From assembly GCF_000518265.1 (NCBI RefSeq), contig NZ_JADG01000007.1:62001-126000 (forward strand): a stretch of 64,000 nt of DNA, given 5' to 3'. This DNA is from Actinomadura oligospora ATCC 43269. GTDB taxonomy: Bacteria; Actinomycetota; Actinomycetes; Streptosporangiales; Streptosporangiaceae. This document shows, one piece after another, positions 7,989 through 16,337 of the stretch (positions are counted from its first letter, which is position 1; each line of letters starts with the position of its first letter). Under the pieces are notes generated by a model. It was given only the letters and a program-made list of their open reading frames with translations, had not been told where the DNA came from and made no database searches. The translations under genes and the position numbers were made by a program.

Positions 7989-9470
7989 ATGGGACGAGAC
8001 GTTTCCGCCGCGACCATCAGCGGTATGGACCGGCGCAGGTACCGGGAGAAGGTGCGGCGCGACCTCGACGTGCTCGCCCGCATGCTGGGCGAGTCGCAGT
8101 TCGACTTCGAGCGTCCGCACATCGGACTGGAGATCGAGCTCAACCTGATCGACGCCGCCGGCGATCCGCTGATGCGCAACGCCGACGTGCTCAAGGCCAT
8201 CGCCGATCCGGCGTGGGACACCGAGCTCGGCCAGTTCAACCTGGAGATCAACATCCCGCCACGGGAGCTCGGGGGGGACAACACCCACGAGCTGGAGCAG
8301 GAGGTCCGCGACCATCTGAGCCATGCCGACGCGTGCGCGGGCGAGGTCGGCGCGGAGCTGGTGACGATCGGCATCCTGCCGACGTTGCGCCGCGCCGACA
8401 TCGGCGAGGAGACGCTGTCGGCCAACAACCGGTACAAGCTGCTCAACGACGAGATCTTCGCGGCGCGCGGCGAGGAGATCCGGATCGCCATCGACGGCCC
8501 GGAGCCGCTGCGCATGCACACCGGCACCATCACCGCGGAGGCCGCCTGCACCAGCGTCCAGTTCCACATCCAGGTCAGCCCCGACCGGTTCGGCGCGCAC
8601 TGGAACGCCGCGCAGGCCATCGCCGGGCCGCAGGTCGCGCTCGCGGCGAACGCGCCGTTCCTGTTCGGCCACCGGCTCTGGCGGGAGACCCGGATCCCCC
8701 TGTTCGAGCAGTCCACCGACACCCGCCCGGACGAGCTGAAGGCGCAGGGCGTCCGGCCGCGGGTGTGGTTCGGCGAACGCTGGATCACCTCGGTCTTCGA
8801 CCTGTTCGAGGAGAACACCCGGTTCTTCCCCGCGCTGCTCCCGATCTGCGAGGAGGAGGACCCCGAGGCCGTGCTCGACGGCGGCGGCATCCCCGAGCTG
8901 CCCGAACTCGCCCTGCACAACGGCACCATCTACCGCTGGAACCGGCCGATCTACGCCGTCGTGGACGGCCGTCCCCACCTGCGCGTGGAGAACCGCGTGC
9001 TGCCCGCCGGCCCGACCGTCGCCGACACCGTCGCCAACGGCGCGTTCTACTACGGACTGCTGCGCGTCCTCGCCGAGGAGGAACGCCCGGTCTGGTCCCG
9101 GATGTCGTTCGCGACCGCGCGCGAGAACCTGCTCCGCGCGGCCCGGGACGGCATCGACGCGCGCCTGTACTGGCCCGGCCTCGGCGAGGTCCCCGCGGCC
9201 GAGCTGGTGCTGCGCCGCCTGCTCCCGCTCGCCCACGAGGGCCTGGACCGCTGGGGCGTCGAACCGTCCCGCCGGGACCGGCTCCTCGGCATCATCGAGG
9301 GCCGCTGCCTCGCCGGACGCACCGGAGCGGACTGGCAGATCGCGACCGTCGAGGCCATCGAGGACCGCGTCGGGCCGCGCCGTCCCGACGCCCTGCGCGA
9401 GATGGTCCGCTCGTACGTCGGCCACATGAACACCAACGAACCCGTGCACACCTGGCCGATCGGCCCGTGA
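7989..9470 (+). CDS. GCS2-type glutamate-cysteine ligase family protein
   Basis: 493 residues from ATG 7989 (a second ATG at 8025 is possible). It belongs to the GCS2 carboxylate-amine ligase superfamily: the early block RPHIGLEIELNLID is the signature of the ATP-grasp-like core, followed by FNLEINIPPREL, TAEAACTSVQFHIQVSP, ALAANAPFLFGH and a C-terminal MVRSYVGHMNTNEPVHTWP. Related actinobacterial proteins of this length are annotated as glutamate-cysteine ligase, but many members join other amines or amino acids to glutamate, so the substrate is open. No egtA neighbours (egtB-E) or mycothiol genes are near. It is monocistronic, followed by a repeat-rich spacer. Confidence 0.82.
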   Translation: MGRDVSAATISGMDRRRYREKVRRDLDVLARMLGESQFDFERPHIGLEIELNLIDAAGDPLMRNADVLKAIADPAWDTELGQFNLEINIPPRELGGDNTHELEQEVRDHLSHADACAGEVGAELVTIGILPTLRRADIGEETLSANNRYKLLNDEIFAARGEEIRIAIDGPEPLRMHTGTITAEAACTSVQFHIQVSPDRFGAHWNAAQAIAGPQVALAANAPFLFGHRLWRETRIPLFEQSTDTRPDELKAQGVRPRVWFGERWITSVFDLFEENTRFFPALLPICEEEDPEAVLDGGGIPELPELALHNGTIYRWNRPIYAVVDGRPHLRVENRVLPAGPTVADTVANGAFYYGLLRVLAEEERPVWSRMSFATARENLLRAARDGIDARLYWPGLGEVPAAELVLRRLLPLAHEGLDRWGVEPSRRDRLLGIIEGRCLAGRTGADWQIATVEAIEDRVGPRRPDALREMVRSYVGHMNTNEPVHTWPIGP

Positions 9471-9509
9471 CCGCGGCACCGCCCACCTGACCGACACGGG
9501 TCCCCCGAC

Positions 9510-9720
9510 GACGCGGGACCCGTACGGTCGACGCGTCCTCCGAGGACGCGGGACCTGTGTGTCGACGCGGGGCCCTCAACGACGCGGGACTCGTGGTCGA
9601 CGCGCCCCTCGCCGACGCGGGACCCGCGGTCCACGCGGGCCACTCGACGACGCGGGTCCTGTGGTCGACGCAGGCCCCCCGAGGACGCGGGGTCCGGATC
9701 GGCACAGGCCCCCCGAGCGG
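9510..9720. repeat. Six degenerate ~35-bp tandem repeats in intergenic spacer
   Basis: Units start with GACGCGGG at 9510, 9545, 9581, 9614, 9649 and 9684 (lengths 35, 36, 33, 35 and 35, the last partial). A second half of the form TGGTCGACGCGGGCC recurs inside each. The unit length is not a constant multiple of three and no start or ribosome-binding site is attached, so I read it as non-coding. It fills most of the 330-bp gap between the ligase and the response regulator, whose promoter must lie in or just after it. Confidence 0.8.
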
Positions 9721-9799
9721 CGGGGGGGGGCACGGGATCGGCACAGGATCGGCACAACCCGCCCCGGGGGCGCGCGCACCGCGCTCCTAGGGTCGGGGC

Positions 9800-10480
9800 A
9801 TGCGCATCCTGGTCGTCGAGGACGAACCAACCATCGCCAAGGCGGTCGCCGACCGGCTGTCCGCCGAGGGCTTCGCGGTGGAGACGGCCGGGGACGGACC
9901 GTCCGCCGTCGCGCGGGCGCGCGAGACCGCGCCCGATCTCATCGTGCTGGACGTCATGCTCCCCGGCTTCGACGGGCTGGAGGTCTGCCGCCGCGTCCAG
10001 GCGGGCCGTCCCGTCCCCGTGCTGATGCTCACCGCGCGCGACGACGAGACCGACAAGCTCGTCGGGCTCGGCGTCGGCGCGGACGACTACCTCACCAAGC
10101 CGTTCAGCATGCGCGAGCTGGTCGCGCGCATCCGCGCCCTGCTCCGCCGCGTCGAACGCGCCGCGACGCTCACGTCGTCCGCGCCCGAGCCCGTCACCCG
10201 GCTCGGGCCTCTGGAGATCGACGAACGCTCGCGCCGCGTCCGCCGGGACGGCGCGGAGGTGCACCTCACCCCGACCGAGTTCGACCTGCTCGCCTGCCTC
10301 GCCCGCAGCCCCGGGGCCGTCCTCACCCGCGCCGTCCTGCTCGAGGACGTCTGGGACTGGGCCGACGCGTCCGGCACCCGCGTCGTCGACGGCCACGTCA
10401 AGGCGTTGCGGCGGAAGCTCGGCCCCGACCTGATCCGCACCGTCCACGGCGTCGGCTACAGCCTGGAGGCCCAGCCGTGA
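9800..10480 (+). CDS. OmpR-family response regulator
   Basis: 226 residues. The receiver domain (1-118) has the acidic pair ED at 7-8, phospho-acceptor Asp51 in LIVLDVMLPG, the LTARDD switch region and Lys in LTKPFS. The C-terminal winged-helix domain (about 130-224) has the OmpR/PhoB pattern LTPTEFDLLACLARSPG, then VDGHVKALRRKLG and TVHGVGYSLE. It is followed after 22 bp by a histidine kinase gene, so the two form a classic pair. No operator could be recognised; the degenerate 35-bp repeats lie directly upstream and may overlap the promoter. Confidence 0.95.
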   Translation: MRILVVEDEPTIAKAVADRLSAEGFAVETAGDGPSAVARARETAPDLIVLDVMLPGFDGLEVCRRVQAGRPVPVLMLTARDDETDKLVGLGVGADDYLTKPFSMRELVARIRALLRRVERAATLTSSAPEPVTRLGPLEIDERSRRVRRDGAEVHLTPTEFDLLACLARSPGAVLTRAVLLEDVWDWADASGTRVVDGHVKALRRKLGPDLIRTVHGVGYSLEAQP

Positions 10481-10502
10481 GACCGGCCGGGAGGAGCGCG
10501 CG

Positions 10503-11675
10503 GTGAGCGTGTGGGAGCGGATGCGGCGCAAGCAGGAGTCGGCGGAGCGCGCGTGGGAGCGGCTGCCCCGGCCGCTGGACCCGCTGCGGTCGATCAAGGT
10601 CAAGCTGGGCGTGCTGGTCGTGGTGACGGCCTGCATCACGATCGCGATCGTCCTGTGGGGGTACCCGCTGGGGTTCCGGGCGCGCCAGTCGGGCCCGGTC
10701 GGGCTGCTCATCGCGCTGGTCATCACCCAGCTCATCGCGCACGGCATGACCGCGCCGCTGCGCGAGATGACCGCCGCGGCGCGGGGGATGGCGCGCGGCG
10801 ACTACTCGCGCCGGGTCCGGTCCACGTCGCGGGACGAGGTGGGCGAGCTCGCCCGCGCGTTCAACCGGATGGCCGCCGACCTCGCCGCCGTCGACCGGCA
10901 GCGGCAGGAGTTCGTCGCGAACGTGTCGCACGAGCTGCGCACACCGATCAGCGCGCTGCACGCCGTCCTGGAGAACGTCGCGGACGGCGTCACCCCGGCG
11001 AGCCCCGAGGTGCTCGAATCGGCGCTGGAGCAGACCGAACGGCTCGGACGGCTCGTCGGGCAGCTGCTCGACCTGTCCAAGGTGGACGCCGGGGCCGTCC
11101 CGCTCGACCTGTGCGAACTCGACGTCGCCGGGTTCGTGGACGAGGTGACCTCCGCGTTCCCCGACACCCCGGTCAAGGCCGACATCGCGCCCGGACTGAG
11201 CTGCGTCGCCGACCGCGACCGGCTCCACCAGGTGCTCGCGAACCTGCTGGACAACGCCGTCCGGCACGGGCCGTCCGGCGGGGTGGTCACGATCACGGCG
11301 CGGCAGGCCGGAGGGACGGAGGACGGAACGGACGCGGGGACGGGCGCGAGGACGGGCATGGGGACGGGCGCGAGGACGGGCACGGGGACGGGCGCGAGGA
11401 CGAGTGTGGGGACGGGCGCGCTCGTCCTGGAGGTCTCGGACGAGGGTCCCGGCATTCCGATGGGGCAGCGCGAGCGGGTCTTCGAGCGGTTCTCACGCGG
11501 CGCGTCCGGCGCGGCCACCCCGGACGGCGGCACCGGTCTCGGCCTCGCCATCGCGCGCTGGGTCGTCGACATGCACGGCGGGCGCATCGGTGTGGTCGAC
11601 ACCCCCGAGGGCTGCCGCATCCGCGTGACCCTCCCCGCCCGCGCCCCGGACCCGCGCGTCAGCGGCGGAAGCTGA
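10503..11675 (+). CDS. Sensor histidine kinase with repetitive insert in ATPase domain
   Basis: 390 residues from GTG 10503, preceded by a GGAGG-type site. Two membrane helices (about 33-53 and 65-85) flank a very short outer loop of about 12 residues, so this is probably an intramembrane-sensing kinase. HAMP follows, then HisKA with His143 in SHELRTP, N box LLDNAVRHG, G1 DEGPGIP and G2 GGTGLGLAIA. Between the N and G1 boxes lies a Gly/Thr/Ala/Arg-rich insert (about 270-308) encoded by 24-bp repeats. It is cotranscribed with the upstream response regulator. The last codons lie inside a 29-bp repeat array that also holds the 3' end of the convergent PucR gene. Confidence 0.92.
   Translation: MSVWERMRRKQESAERAWERLPRPLDPLRSIKVKLGVLVVVTACITIAIVLWGYPLGFRARQSGPVGLLIALVITQLIAHGMTAPLREMTAAARGMARGDYSRRVRSTSRDEVGELARAFNRMAADLAAVDRQRQEFVANVSHELRTPISALHAVLENVADGVTPASPEVLESALEQTERLGRLVGQLLDLSKVDAGAVPLDLCELDVAGFVDEVTSAFPDTPVKADIAPGLSCVADRDRLHQVLANLLDNAVRHGPSGGVVTITARQAGGTEDGTDAGTGARTGMGTGARTGTGTGARTSVGTGALVLEVSDEGPGIPMGQRERVFERFSRGASGAATPDGGTGLGLAIARWVVDMHGGRIGVVDTPEGCRIRVTLPARAPDPRVSGGS
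11337..11420 (+). repeat. 24-bp in-frame repeat (3.5 units) in histidine kinase gene
   Basis: Units of 24 bp at 11337, 11361 and 11385 plus a half unit at 11409, nearly identical, encode GTGARTGM, GTGARTGT, GTGARTSV and GTGA (residues 279-306). The related codons just upstream look like older, decayed copies. Being a multiple of three, the array keeps the frame. Confidence 0.9.
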
Positions 11676-11802
11676 CGACCTCGCCGGTCAGCGGCGAAAG
11701 CTGACAATCCCGCCGGTCGGCGGCGGAAGCTGACGATCCCGCCGGTCAGCTGCGAAGGCTCACGACCTCGCCGGTCAGCGGCGGAGGCTGACGATCTCGC
11801 CG
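11658..11802. repeat. Five 29-bp repeats, each with a hairpin, across converging 3' ends
   Basis: Five exact-period 29-bp units start at 11658, 11687, 11716, 11745 and 11774. Each has GTCAGC, a 7-base loop, then GCTGAC (perfect in units 1, 2 and 5; weakened in 3 and 4), then CGA(C/T)C(T/C)CGCCG. Unit 1 contains the stop of the plus-strand histidine kinase and unit 5 the stop of the minus-strand PucR gene. The gap between the two genes is made entirely of this repeat. The row of hairpins could act as a two-way terminator. Confidence 0.9.
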
Positions 11803-13061
11803 GTCTCGCCGACGGCCTCGTGGGCGTCCAGGAGGTGCTCGCCCGCGCCGCCCGCGAGGAGGGCGCGGGCGCGCAGGACGATCTCCAGGTCGAAGCGCTG
11901 GTCGGGGTCGAGGAGCTGGTCGCCGAAGAGTTCCTCGAGCTGGCGCAGCCGGTAGCGGACGGTCTGCGGGTGGACGTGCAGCCGCATCGCGACCTCGTTG
12001 GCGTTGCGGCCAGACTGGAGCCACGCGAGGAGCGTCTCGGCGAGGCGGTCCTGCTGGCTGACGCGCAGGTGCGCGAGCGGCGCGAGGCGGAGCGCGGACA
12101 GGGACGAGATGAGGTCCTCGTCCTGGAAGAGGATCAGCGTGGACATGTGCTCGACGCTGCGCACCACGCCGCCATCGGTCTGGATGACGCCGCGGTCCAC
12201 GAGGGCGAGGGTCTTGCGCGCCCACCGCACCGAGCGGGCGGCCTCGACGACCGGGACGGTCGGGCCGACGACGGCGAGCGTCCCGGCGAGCGCGCGGTCG
12301 ATCAGGCGGGCGCGGCCCGGGCCGTCCGGGTCCGGGACGATCAGGCTGGGCGTGCGGCGGGTCAGGTCCGACAGCACGTCCGGCGGGAACGCGGGGTGGT
12401 TGGACCCGGCGGGCGGACGGCCGAGCGCGACCGCCGCGACCGTGCGCGGCATCGGCCAGTGCGCGGCGGCGGCGAGGTCGGCGATCGCCTCCGGCGCGGC
12501 GGGCGGGTCGGCGAACAGCAGGTCGAGCAGGCGCTGGCGGCGGCGCTGCATCTCGCCCGCGACGGCGGCCTTGGCCTGCGCGTATCCCTCGGCGGCGGCC
12601 GCGGCCAGCTCGTCCTGGACGAGCATCAGCGCCTCGCCGACCGCGCCGAGCGTGCGCGGGTCGACGTTCAGCGCGGCGGCCCCGTCGGCGATCCGCCGCC
12701 AGGCGATCATGCCGCCGACCCGCATCGCCGACTGCATGGCGTCCAGGCTGCGTCCCTCGCCCGCCTCGCCGCGTCCGATCGCGCGGAAGAAGTCGGAGAC
12801 CTCGCCCGGCTCGTGCGCGGGGTCGGCGACCCGCTCGACGAAGTGGTGCAGGACGCGCTCGACGGCGAGCCGGAGCGTGCCCGAGTAGGGGCCGTCGCCG
12901 GGCCGGTCGTACTCGCGGACCCGGGTCTGGATCTCGGCGATCATGTCGTCGGCGACCTCGTCCAGATTGGGACGCATGTGGTCGGCGAGTTCCCTGGGCA
13001 GGTCGGTCCACGGACGTCCGTACCCGGCCGTTCCGGCGCCGCCCGCCGTGTCCTGCGCCAC
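11775..13061 (-). CDS. PucR-type regulator with RsbRD-like N-terminus
   Basis: 428 residues. The N-terminal 150 residues (LADHMRPNLDEVADDMIAEI onward) match the helical RsbRD N-terminal domain often found in actinobacterial regulators of this type. The middle is a GGDEF-like PucR region, and the C-terminus (about 345-410) carries the PucR helix-turn-helix with NANEVAMRLHVHPQTVRYRL and LEELFGDQLLDP. It is divergent from the cytochrome b gene across a 283-bp spacer and may control it, though no operator was recognised. The 3' end lies in the 29-bp repeat array, whose other units also encode GE(I/V)VS-type tails plus stop in other frames. Confidence 0.88.
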   Translation of the reverse strand: MAQDTAGGAGTAGYGRPWTDLPRELADHMRPNLDEVADDMIAEIQTRVREYDRPGDGPYSGTLRLAVERVLHHFVERVADPAHEPGEVSDFFRAIGRGEAGEGRSLDAMQSAMRVGGMIAWRRIADGAAALNVDPRTLGAVGEALMLVQDELAAAAAEGYAQAKAAVAGEMQRRRQRLLDLLFADPPAAPEAIADLAAAAHWPMPRTVAAVALGRPPAGSNHPAFPPDVLSDLTRRTPSLIVPDPDGPGRARLIDRALAGTLAVVGPTVPVVEAARSVRWARKTLALVDRGVIQTDGGVVRSVEHMSTLILFQDEDLISSLSALRLAPLAHLRVSQQDRLAETLLAWLQSGRNANEVAMRLHVHPQTVRYRLRQLEELFGDQLLDPDQRFDLEIVLRARALLAGGAGEHLLDAHEAVGETGEIVSLRR

Positions 13062-13344
13062 GCCGTTCCCCCCGGTCTGGTGACTCTCCGTGTGCCCTAC
13101 CGCTACACGCGGGGCAATTGGTTACTTTTGAGTCTAGTGTGGGGAAAATCATGATCAGAACCAAGGGTCCCCTGGCAGTCCATGGCGAGACCCGACCAGA
13201 TTCGGCCGTCCGCCTTGACGAGGTTGGACGAAATCCCTCACTGGAACGGCCCGCGCGTGGGTGCGACAGTGAAGGGGCCAGGTGAACCCGAGAGGCGGCC
13301 GCTGACGCCCCCGGTCCGGCAGGCCGCCGGTTCTGGAGGCAGCC

Positions 13345-15057
13345 GTGACCGATTCGTCCCCCCGACGGCCGGACGGAGCCTCCTCGGCGAGACCACATGG
13401 TAACGCTCCGCAGTCATCGCGAGAGCCCCGCGACCACGCCCCCGAACGGACGCGCGGCGCGGCTCCGGAGCGGCTTCGCGGGGCGGGGCGGGCGCTCGAC
13501 GACCGCTTCGGCGGGACGCCGTTCCTGCGCGTCGCGATGCGCAAGGCCTTTCCGGACCACTGGAGTTTCCTTCTGGGCGAGATAGCCCTCTATTCCTTCC
13601 TCGTCATCCTCCTGACCGGTGTGTTCCTGACGCTGTTCTTCGTCCCGTCCATGCGGGAGGTGAACTACGACGGCTCGTACGTGCCGCTGCGGGGCGTCCG
13701 GATGAGCGAGGCGTACGAGTCCACGCTGCGGATCAGCTTCGAGGTGCGCGGCGGGCTGCTCGTCCGGCAGATCCACCACTGGGCGACGCTGATCTTCCTC
13801 GGCGCGATCGTCGTCCACCTGCTGCGCAACTTCTTCACCGGCGCGTTCCGCAAGCCGCGCGAGCTGAACTGGCTCATCGGGATCGTGCTGTTCATGCTGG
13901 TCATGGTCAACGGCCTGTTCGGCTACTCGCTCCCGGACGACCTGCTCTCCGGCACCGGCCTCCGGATCCTGGAGGGCGTGATCCTGTCGGTCCCGGTGGT
14001 CGGCAGCTACGCGCTGATGTTCCTGTTCGGCGGCGAGTTCCCCGGCACCGACATCGTCCCGCGGCTGTACGTCATCCACGTCCTGCTGATCCCGGGCCTG
14101 CTCCTGGCGCTGATCCCGCTGCACGCGATCGTGCTGACCTGGCGGCAGACGCACACCCAGTACCCGGGCAAGGGCGCGACCAACAGGGTCCAGTACGGCT
14201 ACCCGTTCTTCCCGGTCTTCGTCGCCAAGACCACGGCGTTCTTCCTGTGGGTCTTCGGCGTCTGCGCGCTGATGGCGACGTTCTTCCAGATCAACCCGAT
14301 CTGGCTGTTCGGCCCGTACGACCCGGGCGCGATCAGCGCCGGCTCGCAGCCCGACTGGTACATGGGCTGGCTGGAGGGTTCGCTGCGGATGATGCCCGCG
14401 TGGGAGATCACCGCGTGGGGCCACACGCTCCCGCTGAACGTCCTGGTCCCGGCGCTGGTCGTCCCGGGCGTCCTGTTCACCGGCCTCGCCGTCTACCCGT
14501 TCCTGGAACGGTGGGTCACCGGCGACCACGAGATCCACCACCTGCTGGACCGTCCCCGCGACGTCCCGCCGCGTACCGGCATCGGCTTCGCCGGGGTCGT
14601 CTTCTACGGCGTCCTGTGGGCGGCGGGCGGCAACGACGTCATCGCGAAGACCTTCGACATCCCGCTCTTCTGGACGACCTGGTTCTTCCGCGTCACCGTC
14701 ATCCTCGGGCCGGTCCTCGCCCACGTCATCGCGTACCGCGTCTGCCTGGGCCTCCAGCAACGCGACCGCGCCCTGGTCTCCCACGGCCTGGAGACCGGCA
14801 TCATCCGCCTTCTCCCCTCCGGCGAGTACGTCGAGGTGGAGGAACATCTCCCACCCGAACGCCTCGCCCCCATCACCGCACCCCGCCCGGCTCCGGCCGT
14901 CCCGGTCGGCCGCGACGAACACCAGGGCATCGATCCCCCCGAGTCCCGCACCCTCCGGGGCCGTCTCCGCACCCGGCTGAACCGGCGCTTCCGGGCCGAC
15001 CTCGCCACCCCGCCCACGGAGGCCCACCCGGCGCTCAGCGAACACCGCGAACCCTGA
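13345..15057 (+). CDS. Cytochrome bc1 complex cytochrome b subunit (solitary)
   Basis: 570 residues from GTG 13345 with GGAGG at 13335-13339. It is the QcrB type of cytochrome b: about eight or nine membrane helices, histidine pairs for the two hemes in the segments around IHHWATLIFLGAIVVHLLRN and VIHVLLIPGLLLALIPLH, the SLPDDLLSGTGLR loop and a PDWY Qo-site motif in place of PEWY. A hydrophilic tail of about 90 residues follows the last helix. The enzyme normally moves electrons from quinol to cytochrome c inside a QcrCAB complex, but no qcrC, qcrA or oxidase genes are present here. This looks like a second, orphan copy whose partners are elsewhere. A PucR regulator is divergent. Confidence 0.93.
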   Translation: MTDSSPRRPDGASSARPHGNAPQSSREPRDHAPERTRGAAPERLRGAGRALDDRFGGTPFLRVAMRKAFPDHWSFLLGEIALYSFLVILLTGVFLTLFFVPSMREVNYDGSYVPLRGVRMSEAYESTLRISFEVRGGLLVRQIHHWATLIFLGAIVVHLLRNFFTGAFRKPRELNWLIGIVLFMLVMVNGLFGYSLPDDLLSGTGLRILEGVILSVPVVGSYALMFLFGGEFPGTDIVPRLYVIHVLLIPGLLLALIPLHAIVLTWRQTHTQYPGKGATNRVQYGYPFFPVFVAKTTAFFLWVFGVCALMATFFQINPIWLFGPYDPGAISAGSQPDWYMGWLEGSLRMMPAWEITAWGHTLPLNVLVPALVVPGVLFTGLAVYPFLERWVTGDHEIHHLLDRPRDVPPRTGIGFAGVVFYGVLWAAGGNDVIAKTFDIPLFWTTWFFRVTVILGPVLAHVIAYRVCLGLQQRDRALVSHGLETGIIRLLPSGEYVEVEEHLPPERLAPITAPRPAPAVPVGRDEHQGIDPPESRTLRGRLRTRLNRRFRADLATPPTEAHPALSEHREP

Positions 15058-15088
15058 TCAGGCAGCGGACATCGGGCATCGGGCCGGG

Positions 15089-15748
15089 TCAGTCGTCGTC
15101 CATGGCGAGGCGGCCCCGTGCTTCGAGCCAGGGGATCATGGCGTCCTCGTCGAGGCGGCAGCCGTGGAGGTAGGCGCGGAGGACGCGTTCGCTGGGAAGC
15201 TTCCCGCCCTTGTCGGCCTGGGAGAGCGTGGAGACGACGGGCGATCCGCCGCTCAGCCTGGCCATCTCGCGGTAGGACGCGCCGCGGTAGCGCTTGAGGC
15301 GGCGGAGCTGTTCGGCGAACTCGTCGGGAGTCCGGGCGACGGACGGGTCCGGGCGTTCGGACGGGCCCTTGGGGCCGGACGTTTCCTCGCGATCGGACGG
15401 GCTCCGGCGCGCCCAGCGCTGGAGCGCGGTGGCCAGACGCTCGGCCACCAGGCGAACCCCAGCCGTCAGCCGATCCCCCGACGGCCTGTCACCGGCGGGG
15501 CGTGCAGCGGCCGAACGATCCGCAGCTGTGGTGGACGGAAGGTCACTGGCCGGACGATCGGCGGATGGGCCGTTCTCAGCCGAGGTGCCAGCGGACGGGC
15601 CGTCGGCAGCCAAGGTGTCGCCGGACGGGGTGTCGCCGGACGGGGTGTCGCCGGGCGGGCGGGTGGCGGGCGGGTCGTCGCCGTCGGCGTGGCGCCCTTC
15701 GGCGCGGGCGGGCTCGGGTATGCCGCCGTGGTCCCCCTTCGCACGCAT
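15089..15748 (-). CDS. XRE-type helix-turn-helix protein with low-complexity N-terminus
   Basis: 219 residues from ATG 15748, which has AGGAGG just upstream. The C-terminal 75 residues hold a helix-turn-helix region (FAEQLRRLKRYRGASYREMA, then VVSTLSQADKGGKLPS), resembling the domain common in actinomycete XRE-like proteins. The N-terminal 140 residues are disordered and repeat DTPSGDTPSGDT and SADGP-like stretches. No effector domain is visible. It points toward the end of cytochrome b, and the 589 bp upstream are gene-free, so this gene is probably transcribed alone. Role unknown; DNA binding is inferred from the fold. Confidence 0.7.
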   Translation of the reverse strand: MRAKGDHGGIPEPARAEGRHADGDDPPATRPPGDTPSGDTPSGDTLAADGPSAGTSAENGPSADRPASDLPSTTAADRSAAARPAGDRPSGDRLTAGVRLVAERLATALQRWARRSPSDREETSGPKGPSERPDPSVARTPDEFAEQLRRLKRYRGASYREMARLSGGSPVVSTLSQADKGGKLPSERVLRAYLHGCRLDEDAMIPWLEARGRLAMDDD

Positions 15749-16337
15749 GTGAGCTCCTCCTGCTGGTCGTGCCTGACCGGACGTTCGAGGAGGCGTCGGA
15801 CGGTGGCGGCCGTCAGAGCGCCCCGATGTCACGAAATCATGGCTCAGAGATCAGCATCATGTCGGCATTTCTAACGAGATGCCTAAGGGGGAGAAATCCA
15901 CACCCGGGTAGATGGATCCTCTTCCGCTTCGGGACGCTCGGGAGAGTAAATCCCGCCCGGTATTTGATCATGAGCCATAAACCACCGTAAACCGGACAGT
16001 CGTTTTGCGGCCATGCGCGATAATCACCGTGGGGCGGAGATGTGTCAGGTGACACGAAACCGCTCCTCCCGAGGGCGCTCCTGACCGGGCGGCCCCGGCG
16101 GCGGGCGGGCCGGCGCGCAGTGCTGTGGCGGCAGAGCGCCTGGCACGCCCGCCGCCATCCCCCTCCGAATGGCCCGGCTCCGCCGCGAACCCGTTCGACT
16201 TCGTTCGCGTCCGTGCCGACGGCGTTCGTTCCGGCCGAGTCCCGGGGCGTCGCGTTCCATGCTGACGACTACTCCCGGAGTGGGTCTTCCGGGAGGCGCG
16301 TTTCCGGCGGCGCATTCACGCCGGTCCCGCCAAGAGG
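15749..16337. other. Gene-free 589-bp divergent intergenic region
   Basis: No coding region is supported here. The part from about 15830 to 16030 is less GC-rich than its surroundings (for example TATTTGATCATGAGCCATAA near 15960) and is the likely promoter zone for the two divergent genes. The right half is GC-rich, with a possible ribosome-binding site AAGAGG just before ATG 16338. I see no repeat or RNA gene. Confidence 0.5.

Noticed and set aside
6852..9497. 881-codon minus-strand frame across the GCS2 ligase gene
   Set aside because: The plus-strand frame has clear GCS2 motifs and normal codon use; the minus frame is repetitive Val/Gly/Arg/Asp sequence.
9510..9720. CRISPR array
   Set aside because: The units are direct repeats without unique spacers of constant length and no cas genes are present.
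11658..11802. CRISPR-like array
   Set aside because: The 29-bp repeats are contiguous, with no spacers between them.
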